DNA from: Clavelina lepadiformis | Taxonomy: Eukaryota > Chordata > Ascidiacea > Aplousobranchia > Clavelinidae | Direction of reading: 5' to 3' | Assembly: GCF_947623445.1 (NCBI RefSeq) | Contig: NC_135242.1 | Coordinates: 310,001 to 374,000, forward strand | DNA: 64,000 nucleotides | In this document: positions 34,124 to 46,732 of the stretch, piece after piece | Layout: each line of letters opens with the position of its first letter | Numbering within the stretch: position 1 is the first letter of the stretch | Position numbers and translations under genes: made by a program | Notes under the pieces: model-generated | What the model saw: the letters and a program-made list of their open reading frames with translations, nothing else | What the model was told of the DNA's origin: nothing | The model's database searches: none

Positions 34124-37100
34124 TTTTAACTCAAAACTTTTCTGGAATAAAACGGAATTAGAATCACAAACCTTTACCAGAACTTTGCACTGAAGTTATT
34201 ACTCGGAGTGATCTGCTTTTGGCTGAGGGATGTCCGGCACGACCTCGAACAGATCGGCCGAACACCACCCTCAAACAATAGGGGTCCTAAAACTTTTAAT
34301 TTTTCTACTGGAGACGTCACTGCAGACATCTGAGTAGCAACCAGGCGACCGATTCACATAATTGTCTGTGCTCGGCTGCAGACTTCTTCGGAACTTGACC
34401 TTGACCGACCACAAACATTAACACTGCTGCTGCCAAACCTACACTAGCGTCGTTGCCAACGCTACCGCCTACTCAACAGGTTATTGCCTTTGTCAAACAT
34501 TAACCTATGACGTCACAATATCTTTAAAGCGCTGAAGCGTTAAGTTCAGGATAGCGCTAACAGCACTTATACTGGAGAGTTGGCTTGGAACGGCGCGAAA
34601 TAAAATATTCTCGAATATTTTCACCCTGTAATAATATGCCTCTGTCCTTAACAATAGCATAAAGCGCAGTCACCCTGCTATTCATGGCAGAGGTGTCGCT
34701 TACATTTTGACAAATTAAACCAACACGAATCCGGCCCACCTAAGCATACGTAACAATGGGAACCAATTGTGACGTCACGGCACCTATTGTGCTCGTAATT
34801 CAAAGCTTTTGTTCGAGTTAATGCGCAATATTCACACCGGTTCAACGTAAAGGAAGGAAATTTATCATCAGTCTCGGTATAAAGGCATAAAAGGTCTCTA
34901 GTTCAATCTTGTACGTCTGTCACCTCAAAGTCGGGAGACCGCGATTAATAAAATTAGTTTTGAAAAATTCGATAAAAATTTAAGCAAAAATTATTCAAAA
35001 ATTTTGAATTGTTTATTGAAGTTACCTTTAAATAAAAAATAATTCGAACACTAGTGTGCAGCAAAGAGATACTGGCGCTTACCTGTCCACGAATCTGCAA
35101 CTGCTAAGTGGCGTCGGCCGTCAGTGGGGTGGCCTGGTTCCTGCTGAAATTTTACAATCAAATTTTAATGGCGGCAAACCCTTTGTCCACAATTTTCTTT
35201 TTATGCAAAGTATTTTCAAGAAATCCCCACATTCCACGAGCTTGAAATATCAAATTTACTATTTGTTTTCTCCGCTCTGTGAGTCCATAAATAACTATAA
35301 TGACGTCACATACAAAGCATAATACTTTGAATATCGTTTGTTTGTTTTCTGTCATTCACTGCAGGAACGAAAATAAAATGCGAACCGACATGGTTCGGAT
35401 TAAAAATGGCCTCAAGCAGCAGAACGACGGTACAGCCCTGGGGCAACCTGCGAGATATTGAAGCGGACGCTGATACCTCATTGACGGCGCGTCTCACAAA
35501 CTCACAATAACATCATTTTTGTATGAAAATTTGAATCGGAACTTTAAGCTGCTTGGCACAAATTTCTTAATTTATGAAAACTTGGTTTTGTTTTAACGAA
35601 GTTTTCCTCGGAAAAGTAGCGATCGACCGTTTTCAGCCAAAGCACAAAAGCATCAAAGTTAGATTTTTTACAAGATGATGAAATTGTAGTTAACCCTTGA
35701 CGCGTCAGCGCCTTTTGCTTTTATAATTTAATTCATTTCGCAGTTGAATTTAAACCAAGACAACAAACGACCGATTATTACGCAACAAAAGAAATAATCT
35801 TCTTAACTTAGAGTTGACTCAAGCGCAAGAAGCAGGTTTTGCAGCGTTTTTTTTTTATATAAAACGAGCTGATGTCAGCAAACAAATGAAATTATAAATT
35901 TCAGACGTTAAAACTGGAACGCTACAAGAACAGCGCTTGATCAACGATGTGAAATTAACACAGACTCAGGTGGTAAGTCACTGGCAGGCAAGTCACCATG
36001 GCTGCCGGAATGAATCATCGTTAACTTGATAAAGTCGCTTAATCAGTTCTTGCAACAAACTAAACCAATATCTCTGGTTAGACGAGTTTCCATCCAGTGA
36101 TAAATTTGAGGAAATATCTACAACAACATGCATGGGAGATTTAATTTGGCTGGATGAAGAAGGAAACTAAAAATATTTAGATAAAACCAGAATAAATGCG
36201 GATGACCAATACTTCATATAACCGTTTATTCTCCTCCATGATGCAGTTTGTTCCCTTTGCCCCGCAACACACACACACGCACATGCGCTACCACGCATGG
36301 TTGCACACGCACACACCTTGCTGAATCACGTTAATAATTATCCTGCCATGTCGACACATTCTTCGAAACTTTCCTTGAAATGTTGAACTCGATTGAACCT
36401 AAACAAACCAGGTCGTGAATCAGGAATTTGAATGATTCGTTATTGACCAATGGTAAGCTTTGAAATTTTTCTCTTATGACGTAGTTGGATATGGGACCAA
36501 TGAGGTCTTTGTGGTCTTTATTTTTAAGATAATGGTCGTAATGGTTAATAGGTAGAAGTCAGGTCAAAGACGAAATTGCCGCCGCGAAAGCGCAGGGTTT
36601 AAACCGATGCCGCAATTTTCAATCTTTTGCTTTTCAGAATCAAACCTGCGGCATCACCGCTCTGTAATTTTAACAGATAAAAATTTAATATGTTTTAATT
36701 TCGTTTCGTCGCCAGCACTTACCGTCGCACGCGAGCAGGTGAAAGAATCCTCCTCCCTGACCTCAAACTGACACCGACTCGTAATTAAAATCTTGACAAG
36801 GCTCTTTCTATTAACGGCAGCAGCCACACAATGCTGGTGGTTTCAAGAACGGAGCCAGGCACCAGCATGTGGCGGTTGTAAACATTCCAACTACGTTGTG
36901 TTATTCGCGGTCGCGGATCTAGCGCTTGGACATGACCGCGACATTTTTGCAAGTTTTTGCTTCGTAGGATAAGTCGCGCTTTTGCTAAAAGTTACAAAAA
37001 TACACTGAAGCTGTTTACAGGAAAGTCTTCATGCCCTTGTGACATCACTCACACCTCGCGCTCACGATGTCGATATTGTGACGACACAATGCGAATTCTG

Positions 37101-40100
37101 AGGCTCGAATGCAGCATAGAATATTAAAGAACTAAGCCTGCACATTTGCGGGTCACCATTTCGTATTAAACGACGAGCAACATGAATGCCTCTTTGTGGT
37201 AGCGTCTCTCTCTCCAACTGCTTCTGGGCGCTCTTATAAAGAGTTCAACCTGACTCCTGTCATGTTCATCGTCGAAACCTGCCAGATCGCTACAAGGTGT
37301 AGCAGCTTTAATACGATTTAAATTGTCGCTTCAACGATCGAAGCGATCTGCCTCGCAGGTTGAACTTGTGCGATGGAACCGCGCGCGCCTCAAGAAGTTT
37401 TCTGTGAATATTCGCGGATCCATCTTTAATTTTGTCGGAAATATTTGCTTGAAGCGGCCTTGGCTGGTGGAGACGAAATTAAGTCGACAAAATCAAAGAA
37501 CTTTTTAATTCTTGTTCAAAGTAAAACTTTACGCCAACTTATGACGTCAGACGTTGTGCGCCAATGATGGCTGCTTCCATGGATTTGTGCGCCAAACCAG
37601 TTCTACCGGTTCGCGTTGACATATTTCCTAGAATTCTTTATAAGTTACGAAGTTTGCAAATTCTCGCATTAACGCAAAGCGGCTTGTGCGGAAATATGCG
37701 GAACTCGCTGTCGGTCAAAATAAATAACGATCCATGTCAGGACAAATAAACGTGGTCGCCGCAAATAAGCGGAGACATCTCCGACGCACCCGCCTGCTCG
37801 TGTTATGTCCTGGGCAAGTTTGCGCATCGGTCCGACGTGCTCCTGTGATCACCGGGTGTTGGTTCTTGGCTGTTTACCAGGTTGTAATTTTATGATAAAT
37901 CTCAGTCGGACCGACGTCGCCAATCAACGCTTTGCTCTTTGCTGCGAGAAGAGTTTTGTTTTGAAACTTGTTTGTTCTGGAATTCAAATATGAGATCATT
38001 ACGACCAGTTATTACGTCATAAGAAGAGAAGAATTCTTTGTAGTTAAGGCGGTGGAAGTCCGAGGATTTAGATCGTTGTTGCAGAGAAATATTTGAAAGA
38101 TTTTCTTCCTGAATCATTTCCTGTTGCTTTAGCGAGTGGAAGGCTTCAACCAATAAACTGATGATTTGAATAATCTTTGGAAGTGTTGCGAAACAACATC
38201 GCGCCATTGTTCGTTTCATCGCGAAAACATCGGACAGAGCTGCAATGCGAGGGAAGTGCTAGATTTATTTATTAAAAGATTTAAATAATCGGTTTTGTGG
38301 AAATTTTTTGCCAAAACCTGCTGTAAAAATAGATTATAGCGGGGAGTTCATCGCTGTTGCGAATAATCACAAATATGTTGTCTATTATTTAATTGCCTTT
38401 TTACAGTTTTTTGGTAATTAGGAATTATAATGCTTCTATGAATTAAAAGCCATAAAAAATTTCTTAGAAACAATTCCATATGTTTGTGACGTCGTAACCA
38501 GATCAATAACATTCGCGCGATTGCAACAAAGGTCAAAGGTCAAAGGTGAAGCTAAAACAGAAATTCTCGGTCGCTTTTGCAAATTACCTGGTCGACTTTG
38601 TTTCCACAAATATTTATCCATAGAAATCATAACATTCTGGGAACCGATGTCGATCTTTGTTTTCAAGGATCCGCTCTTCTGCGTTCGACAGCGCGCGCTA
38701 TAGCGTGACTCTGATGATTCATCCGCCTCCTGCGGTTGCTTGTTCCGATGCTAATCGCGAGCTCATGTCTTTATTTTTAAACAAACTAAATAAAAAGACG
38801 CGAAATGGAGCGATATTTGCAGGAAAGATCGCTCATGGCCTCACAAGTGCGATTGTGACGTGAATTTTTTCTCGTCCTGTTTAGATAAACTCGCCTCGAG
38901 AAATAGCTGAGATTTTGAGATTTTGTGTCGGCTACTTCACCGCAAGTGCGTGTTGAGGTTTGAGTCGGAATTGGAAGTCGCTGTTTCATTCTTTCCATTT
39001 TCGCTCAGGCATAATCGGGTTTAAATATTTCTTCATCATTTTTGTCAGCTTGAAGTTTAGCATCGTAACTTTGACCTTGAACGCTTGTTTGCAAAATGAC
39101 TTGTAAAATTGCAAACGCAAACGCAAGAATTGCTTTGTTGCGCGCGCGTGACCTCGTAATGGTTTATACGACACGATTTTAACCTGACCTTGTGATTTGT
39201 TTGTGAGCAAACAATGACAAATCTTTCTTCAACAAGACAGCTTATTGCGGACCACTTAATAAATTTCTTGAAGAATCGCAATTGTGATTCATAGTCACGC
39301 AACAGAATAGTGCAAATCAAAATCACTTGTTACGTAACATATGATGACGTTATAACTTCGAGGCTAAAACACCCTCTAGCTTGCAATCATGGAACGGTTG
39401 CAGTTGAAACGCTAGTAGATTGCTCTTATGGTGTTGTCGGACACCGCGTTTCTTTTCGAGTTTTAGTTTTTCCAGTTTTGCTGAATTTAGAACTTTTCAA
39501 CCACCTAGAGTTCAACCAGTCGCCTTGTAATGGTTTTCTTGAACGTTCTTTGATTGGTTAGAATTTAGATTACTTGACGCTGTTTTTCTTGTGATCAAAC
39601 GAACTATTGTGATTGGACAAACGCTGACTTCTTTCCTCTGGCGTTGCAGTGGTAAATAGTTCATTCATTATTTTATCATAATGTCATTGTTGTTGGTCGG
39701 TCGACTCGTGAAAGATCTTTATGACGTTTTGTTTTTGTTTCTTTGACCTAATAAAGACATCTAGGACGTGGCGGGCATCACAGATGCGACCAATTAACGC
39801 CCATTTCGCGACCCTGTGCGTCTGTGCACCCTCTGACGTAGTGTATCAGCTATCTGTGACGTAAACAATTGAGTTTATCGCAACCTTAGCTCGAAAATAC
39901 GTCACAATAGATTCTATTTCTTGCTTTGTTATCAGCGTGGAGCTTCTTCAAGCTCGATCTCGTGGATCAAGATAAGATTCCGCGTGCGTAGTTTGCCAAA
40001 GTTTAAATCGCGCGCCAATGATTCGGTCGATTCGATAAAATCGGATTATTCCATTATAGCTGGACAGTGATCTAATTATGATCTCACAAAGTCAACAACT

Positions 40101-43100
40101 GGCCCCGGCTATTATTGGACTCTACATCGAAATATGTAATAAGTGACTCATTATGACGCTATTTGCAACATTTTAAGTTTAATCTGATAAAACAAAATTA
40201 ACCAAAATATTTCAACATAGTTTCGTGCTTTTCTCTACAACTACGATATATTCCCGCTTCAGTGCGACCATTGTGACGAAATATTGGCTTATGTAAATAT
40301 TAATTGACTTCGGCTGGCAAAGGCCGCCTATGTCGTCATCCACCGAGCCGACCAATCCCGGAATCTTGAAAATTGTGATGAAAAAAACTCGGTTGTTGTA
40401 AATATTTTTGCAAAATTTCCCGTGAAGTCCCGTACACTGGGAATGTTGTTCGTGACCCAAATACGTAACAATGTTGACCAATTGTTTTGCAACAATGGCC
40501 ATAACTTTGTTGATGAGACTATTTATGTCATGAAAGCGACAATTTTAGAAAGTGACCTTCACTCCCCAAAATTAGAGGTTGATGTCGAGATGCAAGCATT
40601 GCCGACGTCATCAGCTGTAATTTCCACCGCCATTCCAGCTCTGTTGTTGTTTTCACTTGAACTTATTGTCGTCCTCGAAGTCGAATTGTTTTCGGTAAAG
40701 TCTCCTCCATTTTTCTCACCGGCGATGAATCACCAGAATCAACTTTTGTGCAAAAATAAAAACTGACATTTTTCCCTCAAACAAACAAATTACTCAGATC
40801 AAGCTTCGAATAAAAGCGAGATTGTTCCGTAAAAGAACGGCGGGTTATAAATAGCGGAGATTCAGAACGCGGATGAAGGTTTCCTCAACTCTTTCCCAGA
40901 GATGGTTCAAAGAAGATGCCGCGACGCTTGGAATGAAACTTGGGGGATCTCCCGTTTACGTCCCGAGATTTCCAGCACGATGATGATGACGCGGTGTCGC
41001 GACATATATTTTGTCTTCCATCTGAGCATTTTATGCAGAATGATGACGTCATTTTAACTCGTATAATATTTTCCGGACATTTGTGCCACGTGACCATTTT
41101 CAGGGGCACGTGACTTCTTCCTGACCCCGGTGACCTCTTTGCTACAAAGGTCGAGCACGGTTGGGCTCCTCCCCACTCCTTAAGTCCTCCTTCCGCGATT
41201 CTCAGTGATTCCGCGATTCCGCGATTCTCAGTGACTCATCCGATTTCTTGCAATGATGTCCCGCTCGATTTCAAAGAAGTGTGCATTGTGAGTCACAATG
41301 AGAATTTGCATTACAATTGTTCGCTCATTATGGGATTTTCACTCCATTGTTTGACCTGAGTAAGATATTAGACCTACTCTTATCTCCTAATCATCGGATG
41401 GTAAATCATCCCAACATCTTCTGTTTGTAGATAAAGCGCATTCAAGGAAGAAACTTTTTGGTTGACTTCGTTGCCGATGAGACTCGTCAAGTCCCGGCTG
41501 TGGAGAAACATCAGGATTGAGTCACGTGATCGAGTTAGTGAGTTTGTTAAATTTAAGTTTTGTAAAAATGTTCGATGTTGTTAAGTTGATCTGATCCTAA
41601 TTTCTAACCCTGCTCAATTTATCACAAACGCCCAAATCGTTGTGCGCATGCGCGGTAGTACAGCCTCAATTTGAAACCACTGCAGCGATGTTTCGCTCAA
41701 CTCAAGAACGAACTTGGCCCGGTTATTAAAAACTTCTGTGGTCACTTCTTTGGTTTCCGCGCGCGCCACGACGCGTTTTCCCGCTTTAAATTTCTCGTTT
41801 TTTTCTTTCAAAATTATTTTCAGTTTTGCAAAACTTTCCTTGCTTCCTTATATGGTATGATCAGTGCAGACCGCAGAGACATCTTATATGCCAAGAAATT
41901 ATTTAAGAAGCTTGTTCGCCAACAATTAAGTCGCAGCAGAACATGACAGCAGGACCGGTGCAGACTCAATCCACGACATTCCCAGCCTGATTAGTTACAA
42001 CTCCAGAAATAACATCTCGTTCCACGAGTGATAGAAGCAGTGATTCTGCCCCAAAGATAATAATCTCGTTCCAATAATATCAAAATGCACTCTCAGACAG
42101 GTACCTGTGTACGTGACGTCATCCTATCCAAAAATTTTTAATTAAAAACAGGTTTTATGGAATTTTATAAAGTTTTAGAAAACTACCGCTAACATTTTGC
42201 TAAGAGACGTGGAGGTTCATTGTCTTGCGCCGCCAATTTGTGTCAGCTCCGCCCGAACTAGTTAATTCTGACAAATTTGAATCCTGATGCGGACGAGATG
42301 AAACGATTTTACCAGAAATAGAACTTTAATTATTGACACGAGTTGGACTTTCGCCGCAGATGATAAATTTCCTTCTTCTCGCGGCTTTTGCTTCGTTCCA
42401 ACCCCGTCCATAAGTCTGCTGCAAGCAAAGAAATGCAGCTGAGTTGTTTTCTAAACAGAGTTGCGAAGTCACGTGATCGCGTGTCGGTGATTGGACAGAG
42501 TGCAGCTCTTATGACGTCATGAACCTTCGCGCTGGAGTTCCAGATTTTGAAAATGGAAAATTTTGTTTCCGATGTAAAACTTCTCGATGATTGTGATGTC
42601 ATAATTGTGAGAAACCTCGAGATTAATTTGAATTTCTTTGAACTTTCACAAACTTCGATCAGTGATGTTTTGTCTTTTCTTATTACGGAATAATACGCAA
42701 TTGACACACACACACACACACACAATTCGCACTTTGTGAGGTCATAAAAAGAAACAACTGTACAAAAGGATGAACGAAGTGAAATTAATTGCGACGTCAT
42801 ACTGAGGTTCAGACTAAATTTAAAAGTTCCACCAATCACACGAGGTTGGTGTTTGCGAGGGCGATGACGTGCCCAAGGCGAGGCAAGCACCCGAGAGTAG
42901 AAAGAAATTGGGACGATAAGGCAACAATTTGTTTAATGAAGTGGTTGAGATTGTCTGGATTAGATCAGCCGAGAGCGTTCAACCCATTTGCAGCTTCCTT
43001 CCAACACAATGATCCAGGGTTTACGTCACTTGCACTGCTCTTACGGAAAAATCGCCGCCAAAAGCTTTGTTCGGTGAATTTCGCATGAAATGTCTTTGAC

Positions 43101-46100
43101 ATAAAAATGACAACCGAGAACTCAAGAAATGTTTTAACGCTGAATTCTGTCAATCTTATTTTATAATGACGCCATATTGGAAGCCATAATTAATCGAAGT
43201 ATCTTGATTGGTCAGTGGTTTTGCTGTTGTGGTTGTTGATTGCATCGTCATCACATTTACTCAAACTTAAAATAACAACGCACATCATGACTCAGCATAA
43301 CGTAGAATATTTCAAAATTTCATAAATAAAACGTCACAAAGGTCGTGATTGTTTCGACATTTCCTGCATGACTCCGGTGTGAAATGAAAAGTTGAGCAGT
43401 CGCCAGCGTCGACTTTACTCGAGGAATTGTTTTGTTGTTGAGATTCTTGAGCTATGACGGGATTCGCTTCGTTGGTCGAAGTTTCATATTTGGCCACAAT
43501 TACTCCATGTTCGAGAATTACTTGACCGATCCTATCTTCTATATTTGGAATTTGTTGTTCCAATCTCAAGGAAACTAATGGAATCGGGCGCTCCTTGCTT
43601 ACTGCGAATTCTTACTCACAGGTCTTAATATGTTTCGACCGACGACTGTAAATAGATCGCGCGATTGTGTATCATCGAATGCAACATTTGTGACGATATT
43701 TCCAAATTCAACCGCCGTCAATTTTATTTAAAATAAAACTCAACGTGGTTCGCATGGAATCGACTTCGCCGGATCTCTTTGAGTTTTAACTCAATTTTAA
43801 ACAAACCAGTCTGAGCAGGGATTAAGCTCTAGATCAGTATCAGCCCACGCGCAACTGACTTTTAAGCTGAAACCGCGGTGTAAAATCTTGCACGAATTTC
43901 GATCCAGGACCGGTTTGGTTGGTCATGTATGATGTCTCCCGCACATAGCACTTCATTTTAGACGAAGATTCTGCGCTTAATTGTTCATTTATTCTGTCAC
44001 AGTCACGTTTGCACGTGCCAGCTGGAACAACATTCACGGCGACGTCTTGAAGCTTCGATTCGCCGCAAAATCTTCCGTCTTGCCTCGATCGGTCACGAAA
44101 AGTTGAAAGATTAAATTACGCGACAATATCTCGGCGATTCCACTTACGAAAAATCGTGAGGAATGGCGCGCGTGCCGAAATCGTTCCTCACTTGTAACTA
44201 CAACCGCCTTTGTGACGTCCAAAGCTATAATTAAACTCTTTGGACGATGCACCTGATACGAGCTTTCAATCAAATCAATTGCCATGGCGACAACAATGTG
44301 CGCGCGTGATTTTTCGACTCCGATTATTCGTGGTTTGGTAAAAAATGTTTTTGGTCTTTGGACTTGGCCATGAAACGGTTTTAAGTTGAAATTTTCTCCG
44401 AAGAATCTTCCCAAATATTTTCTTGGTTTTTCGCCTTGTGAGGAGACAAACCAACAATTATGACGTAATGTTTGTTCGAATTATTGCTTCGTTGTTCACT
44501 CGTAAGGATTTTTCGCGATGACCATATATGGTGGAAGCGATTGAACGAAATGGAGTTGAGGCCGGATCCGGATTAGACCTTCATAGAAATGTTGTTTGGG
44601 ATCAATTAGTCGCCATATTTGTGTAGAAATGGCCCTAATTGAGCTAATTAAGGAATTGCGCGTTATTATTGTCGAACTCTTTTGAACTTTTGTGAACCCC
44701 ATTAGGCGGAAGCTTTTAGCGCGAGATGGAATTAATGTTTTTACGATGTCTCTCTTCGACTTGTTTATATTAGACCCCCCTCCTCCCCAAACACACACAC
44801 TTCCTTCAAGACATCATCAAATGATGGTTTCATGACGTCATGAAGCTAATTTCATTGTTTTGTCTCAAGTTCAACAAAGTCAGGTGAGTTGGTGCAAGTT
44901 CAAGTTCAAAGTTCTCATCCGCGCAACTCTTCACACGCCCCGGGCTCGATCGCTCGATGCATCATAATCTTCATTCTGTCTTCGATGCATTGAACAACCA
45001 AAAGATTTTCTGCAACTGTGACGTAACAACCACATACTTTGGAGATCTTCCTTTACACTCGATCACGTGAAGGGGAAGTCCATGGAACGGGAAACTTCGT
45101 TCAAATACTTTCTCATAGAAACAAAAGATTTGTCTCGTCGTTGCCATGGCAACAGGCATCTCTGTTTTGTTCGAGTCAAAATCTCACGTCGCGGCTTAAA
45201 TCGGTTTCAAACGACAGCAACTATTTCCGATCCTTGAGAGGTTTCCATGAAACATTTTTGACACAATTCTTATTTTTAAGATTCGCAAAAGTTTCTTATT
45301 ATTTAAACATTTTCGGGACTTTTCCGCGCAAGGTCTCAAGAAACGCGATTAAAATTTAAATTGATAAACAATGATCCCGCTTCGCCGGCTTAATCCAAGC
45401 TGTTGTTGTTTTCGCCTCATGGGATATCAACGACACCTTTGCTATGCAACAAACACTTAAATGACGTCACATAGGATTTCTTGTAGTATATATTGAAAGA
45501 TGTCGATTTCATTGTAATACTTCTGTTCATTCTGCTATTTCTGTTGTGAATAATAGTCAGCAATTAATTGGTAATAATAAGAGGAGTTGATAAAACGCCG
45601 CAGATGTAGCGGACCCGATGCATAGTGTCACCTCCGACACATCGGTTGTTCTATTTCTGCTTTGAAGTTTTCAATTATTACGTCATTTTCTAAACAAACG
45701 AAATTCTCTGTTCGACTGATCTTGTTCTAAATTTGAGAATGAATCCGCGAACCTTTGTCGTTTTCTGCAAACGCGTGGGATGACGTCATACTTTGCTTAA
45801 TGCCCATTGTCAAATATAGCGAAACCACCGGTCCAGCCAGTCATAACATTGTGATGTAATAGAGGCCGTTGTGTGACCGGTTGAGAAGTTGCCTCCATGA
45901 GCCCAGGGTGAGGTTCGAGTTTTCTCCTCAGGGATTAAGGTTTGGTTCATTCGAGAATATTTCTCAAAATAATCATTTGTCTGAGTCGATATCGCGCGAC
46001 TGTGATCTACTCCCCATCCACGCCCAATCAACGTAATGACCATATATGGAAGATGTTAACACGGCGGCGATTCAATCAGTACAATTCACGTCATAAGTTC

Positions 46101-46732
46101 TAGGACTGTGCTGGACATTGTAGCGCAATTTTGTGAAAGTCATCATCAGACAGTTGTTGATTTGAATTTTTCTTAAAGCTTTCGCTTTCATCTGCTCAAT
46201 CGCTTCAAGAACTTTCGAATTCTTTAGTCACAATACCGTTGATGACATAAAAATGACGCAAGAATGAGTCGAAATTTGAACTTGGAATGTGACTTTGAAC
46301 CTCGGCGACATTAACGAAATAAGTAATTGAGTGTTGCCAAAGCAGCCCGGCCTAGTTTTTGTTAAAAGCTTTTATTTTTGTTTCGTCACAAACATGTCCA
46401 GGTCAAATAAGCTTCGAAATATTTCTTCAATTTAAAAGCTTCTCCCGATTTTATTTCTGTCAAATTCCAGAACATTCAAAACATCTCAACCGACCGAATA
46501 TAGCGCGAGTTATATTAAAACTCTCCGCTTTTATTTAGAACCCGATGTGGATTGCGTCTCGTCGCGAAAATGCTCCAACGATAAAGAAGTTTTGAGCGCC
46601 CGCGGCCATCGCGGTGCGGATATAAACGCGAGCTGCTTCCGAGATCGCTCAGATCACAACAAGATTCGACAGAGGTTGAACGCGAAAAAAGTTCAAGTTT
46701 TTAGACATTTAAAAGTTTTTGAAGAATAAATT
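34124..46732. other. Large gene-poor region (about 12.6 kb)
   Basis: I find no gene model with connected exons here. Open frames such as 40422-40766 (+), 41671-41946 (+), 42330-42890 (-) and 43312-43569 (-) have no recognisable domains. The frame at 43312-43569 (85 codons, minus, Gln/Asn/Ser-rich with a CRKCRNNHDLC motif) is the most protein-like but has no supporting splice or polyadenylation context. TGACGTCA-type words continue at lower density. A (CA)n microsatellite lies at 42703-42724. The region could hold enhancers for the flanking genes or small unrecognised exons. Confidence 0.5.
42703..42724. repeat. (CA)n microsatellite
   Basis: A perfect dinucleotide run of about 11 CA units. 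Ordinary microsatellite with no other feature attached. Confidence 0.9.

Noticed and set aside
42330-42890. 186-codon minus-strand frame
   Set aside because: It includes a (CA)n-derived Cys-Val run and no domain, splice or poly(A) support; likely chance openness.
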